Assembly (NCBI GenBank): GCA_023265535.1
Contig: JAHFTI010000021.1
Location: 1 to 17,430 of the forward strand
Origin: Opitutaceae bacterium
Lineage (GTDB): Bacteria > Verrucomicrobiota > Verrucomicrobiia > Opitutales > Opitutaceae
Reading direction: 5' to 3'
DNA length: 17,430 bases
The position numbers and the translations under genes are program-made. Each line of letters begins with the position of its first letter. Within the stretch, counting starts at the first letter, position 1. Positions 14,461 through 17,430 of the stretch are shown in pieces. The notes under the pieces are model-generated. The model made no database searches and was not told where the DNA came from. It was given only the letters and a program-made list of their open reading frames with translations.

Positions 14461-15372
14461 ATGATCGAGCCCTATTTCCGCTATTTCCCGGTGGCCCCGG
14501 AGATCTCCACGTGGGGTCTGGGAGTCGTCGGTGCGGGCTACGCGAGCGTCCAACCCGGGCAGCCCTACCCTCCCAGCCAACATCCCAACGACCACAGTTT
14601 CACCTGGGAGCACGGGCGTGTCCTCGAGTCGATGCAGCTGCTCGTGATCAGCAGGGGCGGAGGCTGGTTCGAGAGCCGCGCCACAGGGCGCATTCAGATA
14701 GCCGCCGACACCGCCTTCATCCTCCTGCCGGGCGTGTGGCACCGCTACCGCCCCGAACCCGATTCAGGCTGGGACGAAAGCTGGTGTGAGCTCAGGGGCG
14801 CCACCGTCGACCAGCTCGTGCGCGACGGCATCCTCGACGCCTCGCACCCCGTACGCAGCGGAGCCATCGCCAGCGGCCTCAACGAGGCGCTGGAGTCGAT
14901 CCACCGGCGCGTGCGCACCCAGGTGCACCCGGGCTTCGACCCCCAGCTCTCCTCGCTCGCCCTGCGCGCACTCGCCCTCTGGTCGGAGCTCGAGCGCAGC
15001 AGCGGAGAACCCGCCCAGGCGCTGCAGGCTGTGACGCACGCCGAACGCTACATCGCCGAGCACATCTCCGAGCCCATCGACCTGCAGGAGCTCGCCCAGC
15101 GCGCGGGCATCGCCTACTCCCACTTCAGGCGCCTCTTCCGCTCCTCGACCGGGTATTCGCCGTGGCAATACATCATCCACATGCGCCTCGAGATGGGCAG
15201 GCGCATGCTCGCCGGCAGCGACGCCAAGCTGCGCGAGGTCTCCGAAAGCCTCGGCTTCAGCTCCGCCTTCCATTTCTCCAGCGCCTTCAAGAGCGCCTAC
15301 GGCACCTCGCCCACCGACTGGCGCAAGCGCATCAAGGCCCGCGGCCTCGAGACCGATCAGCCCGAGACGTAG
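14461..15372 (+). CDS. AraC-family transcriptional regulator with cupin-type sensor domain
   Basis: This is a 303-residue protein from ATG 14461. A TTG at 14449 would add four residues. The N-terminal 120 residues form the beta-barrel sugar-sensing domain typical of AraC-type regulators: ISTWGLGVVGAGYASVQPG, MQLLVISRGGGWFESRATG, FILLPGVWHRYRPEPDSGWDESWCELRG. The C-terminal about 100 residues hold two helix-turn-helix units: LQELAQRAGIAYSHFRRLFRSSTGYSPWQYI and REVSESLGFSSAFHFSSAFKSAYGTSPTDWRK. It most likely controls carbohydrate uptake or degradation genes. No such target lies next to it, though a sugar-binding protein gene lies at the left end of the window. Its 3' end overlaps the converging hydrolase gene by 16 bp. 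Confidence 0.92.
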   Translation: MIEPYFRYFPVAPEISTWGLGVVGAGYASVQPGQPYPPSQHPNDHSFTWEHGRVLESMQLLVISRGGGWFESRATGRIQIAADTAFILLPGVWHRYRPEPDSGWDESWCELRGATVDQLVRDGILDASHPVRSGAIASGLNEALESIHRRVRTQVHPGFDPQLSSLALRALALWSELERSSGEPAQALQAVTHAERYIAEHISEPIDLQELAQRAGIAYSHFRRLFRSSTGYSPWQYIIHMRLEMGRRMLAGSDAKLREVSESLGFSSAFHFSSAFKSAYGTSPTDWRKRIKARGLETDQPET

Positions 15373-15992
15373 GGGTTGCTCTGCTTCTCGTCGCCGACCG
15401 TCGTCCTGTCTCCATGTCCTGGATACACGACCGTCTCGTCGGGCAGCGTGTAGATCTGGCTGCGGATCGAGCGCTCGAGCGTGTCGAAGTCGCCCATGGG
15501 CAGGTCCGTCCGGCCGATGCTGCCATTGAAGAGCGCATCGCCCACGAAGGCCGCCGCGAGCGCCGGAAAGTAAAACAAGATGTTGCCAGGGCAATGTCCG
15601 GGCACATGGCGCACCTCCACCTGCTGGCCCAGCGCCTCGAAGCGGTCGCCCTGCGCCAGCCAGGAGTCGACCTTGATACCCTCCAGTTGGATTCCCGGCA
15701 TGAGAAAGGCGCTCATCAGCTCCGGCGTCTCGATCAGGACCTTGTCATCGGCATGCGCGCGCACCTTGGCGCCCGTCGCGCGGATGACCTTGGCCGCGTC
15801 CTGCGTGTGGTCCCAGTGCCCGTGTGTGATCCAGAGCTCCACGAGCTTGCACTTCTCGCGCGCCAGGATCGGCAACACGGGATCCAGGATGTCTCCCGGG
15901 GCGTCGATCAGGATCGCCGCCCCCCGCTCGGGAGCCGTCAGGAGGTAGCCGATCGTGCCGATGGGGCCGCTGGAAAGGATATGCAGGTTCAC
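15357..15992 (-). CDS. Metallo-beta-lactamase-fold hydrolase, glyoxalase II-like
   Basis: From GTG 15992 the protein has 211 residues, the usual size of short glyoxalase II-like hydrolases. It contains THGHWDH (H57, H59, D61, H62), GHCPG (H133), FVGDALF with bridging D152, and YPGHG (H193), a complete dinuclear metal site. Such enzymes hydrolyse thioesters such as S-lactoylglutathione or bacillithiol/other thiol adducts. The substrate is not determined. An upstream in-frame ATG (16076) would add 28 unlikely residues, leave only 31 bp to leuB and contain hairpins, so GTG 15992 is preferred. The homologous start reads VNLHILSSGPIGTIGYLL. Confidence 0.85.
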   Translation of the reverse strand: MNLHILSSGPIGTIGYLLTAPERGAAILIDAPGDILDPVLPILAREKCKLVELWITHGHWDHTQDAAKVIRATGAKVRAHADDKVLIETPELMSAFLMPGIQLEGIKVDSWLAQGDRFEALGQQVEVRHVPGHCPGNILFYFPALAAAFVGDALFNGSIGRTDLPMGDFDTLERSIRSQIYTLPDETVVYPGHGDRTTVGDEKQSNPYVSG

Positions 15993-16010
15993 GCCCCGAG
16001 GAGAGCCGTT

Positions 16011-16103
16011 TTGCGCCGTCGCGCAACCGAGAAGTTCCCCTCGGCGTTTCGCCTGAAAAAAACCCTTCCCCTCCACCCGGTCTCCATGTAAGCCTTCCGG
16101 CTT
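16011..16103 (+). promoter_or_regulatory. Series of short hairpins in the leuB upstream region
   Basis: Four inverted repeats lie between the hydrolase start and leuB: TTGCGC/GCGCAA (16011-16016 and 16021-16026, 4-nt loop), CCGAG/CTCGG (16027-16031 and 16040-16044), GGCG/CGCC (16043-16046 and 16050-16053), followed by a run of A, and AAGCC/GGCTT (16090-16094 and 16099-16103) followed by TT and the leuB ATG. The last resembles a small attenuator or start-site hairpin. No clear promoter or Shine-Dalgarno sequence was found. Confidence 0.35.
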
Positions 16104-16107
16104 TTAT

Positions 16108-17208
<1,101 letters not shown>

Positions 17209-17268
17209 TCCCCTGAAGGGGACGCACGCCTCCTTCCCACTTCTCGCTCCTCGATTCCCACTTCCTCA

Positions 17269-17430
17269 ATGACCTCCGCCGAGATCCGCCAATCCTTCCT
17301 GGACTTCTTCCACAAGCAGCAGCACACGATCGTCCCCTCCTCCTCGCTGCTGCCCGACTCTCCCGGACTGCTCTTCACCAACGCCGGCATGAACCAGTTC
17401 GTGCCGATCTTCCTCGGTGACCGCACGCCC
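17269..17430 (+). CDS. alaS: Alanyl-tRNA synthetase (partial, N-terminus only)
   Basis: The final 162 bp encode the first 54 residues, starting MTSAEIRQSFLDFF and including HTIVPSSSLLP and LLFTNAGMNQFVPIFLG, the opening of class II motif 1 in alanyl-tRNA synthetase, which charges tRNA-Ala. The frame stays open to the right edge. It lies 60 bp after leuB, without clear promoter. TCCCC-tgaa-GGGGA beside the leuB stop is a small hairpin without a T-run. The FVPIFLG wording in place of the common FKDVFLG seems typical of Verrucomicrobiota, from memory. Confidence 0.95.
   Translation, partial: MTSAEIRQSFLDFFHKQQHTIVPSSSLLPDSPGLLFTNAGMNQFVPIFLGDRTP

Overview
This 17.4 kb window is GC-rich chromosomal DNA from a Gram-negative-type bacterium. 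AlaS begins with a LFTNAGMNQFVPIFLG variant, LeuB has GDYIGPEV and EPAGGTAPDIAG, metK-ahcY are paired, and few genes have a Shine-Dalgarno sequence. Together these suggest Verrucomicrobiota, probably class Opitutia. That placement is an inference from motif memory, not from a search. No rRNA, tRNA, CRISPR array, insertion sequence or phage gene was seen.

Layout. (1) 1-742 (-): N-terminal two thirds of a sugar-type ABC transporter solute-binding protein with a twin-arginine-like leader, cut by the window edge, preceded by a good sigma70-like promoter. (2) 936-5368 (+): a secreted protein of unknown function, a two-domain creatininase-family protein, a PTS EIIA (PtsN/fructose type) protein and a ClC chloride transporter with a CBS pair. 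The last two genes overlap by ATGA. (3) 5500-8134 (-): metK-ahcY, making S-adenosylmethionine and clearing S-adenosylhomocysteine, closed by a hairpin/T-run terminator. (4) An AT-rich divergent intergenic region (8135-8294) with inverted repeats, one of which contains the metK start codon. (5) 8295-12119 (+): a tight five-gene operon: REC-histidine kinase, single-domain response regulator, unknown 78-aa protein, PilB/GspE-type assembly ATPase, and HPt protein. (6) 12172-14176 (-): an M20 metallodipeptidase and a secreted S26-like protein with a Ser-His(-Asp) site. (7) A structured intergenic region (14177-14460), then an AraC-family sugar-type regulator (+). (8) A glyoxalase II-like metallo-beta-lactamase-fold hydrolase (-), converging on and overlapping the regulator by 16 bp. 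(9) leuB (+) and the start of alaS (+), running off the right edge.

How the genes work together. metK and ahcY form an activated-methyl cycle unit. The phosphorelay genes and the pilus/secretion ATPase lie in one transcription unit, so the relay probably controls assembly or motor activity. EIIA and ClC are translationally coupled, suggesting phosphorylation-linked control of an anion transporter. The most unusual items are the phosphorelay-PilB operon, the decayed first domain of the creatininase-family protein, the metK leader hairpins and the structured region before the AraC gene. I found nothing that is certainly a new system.
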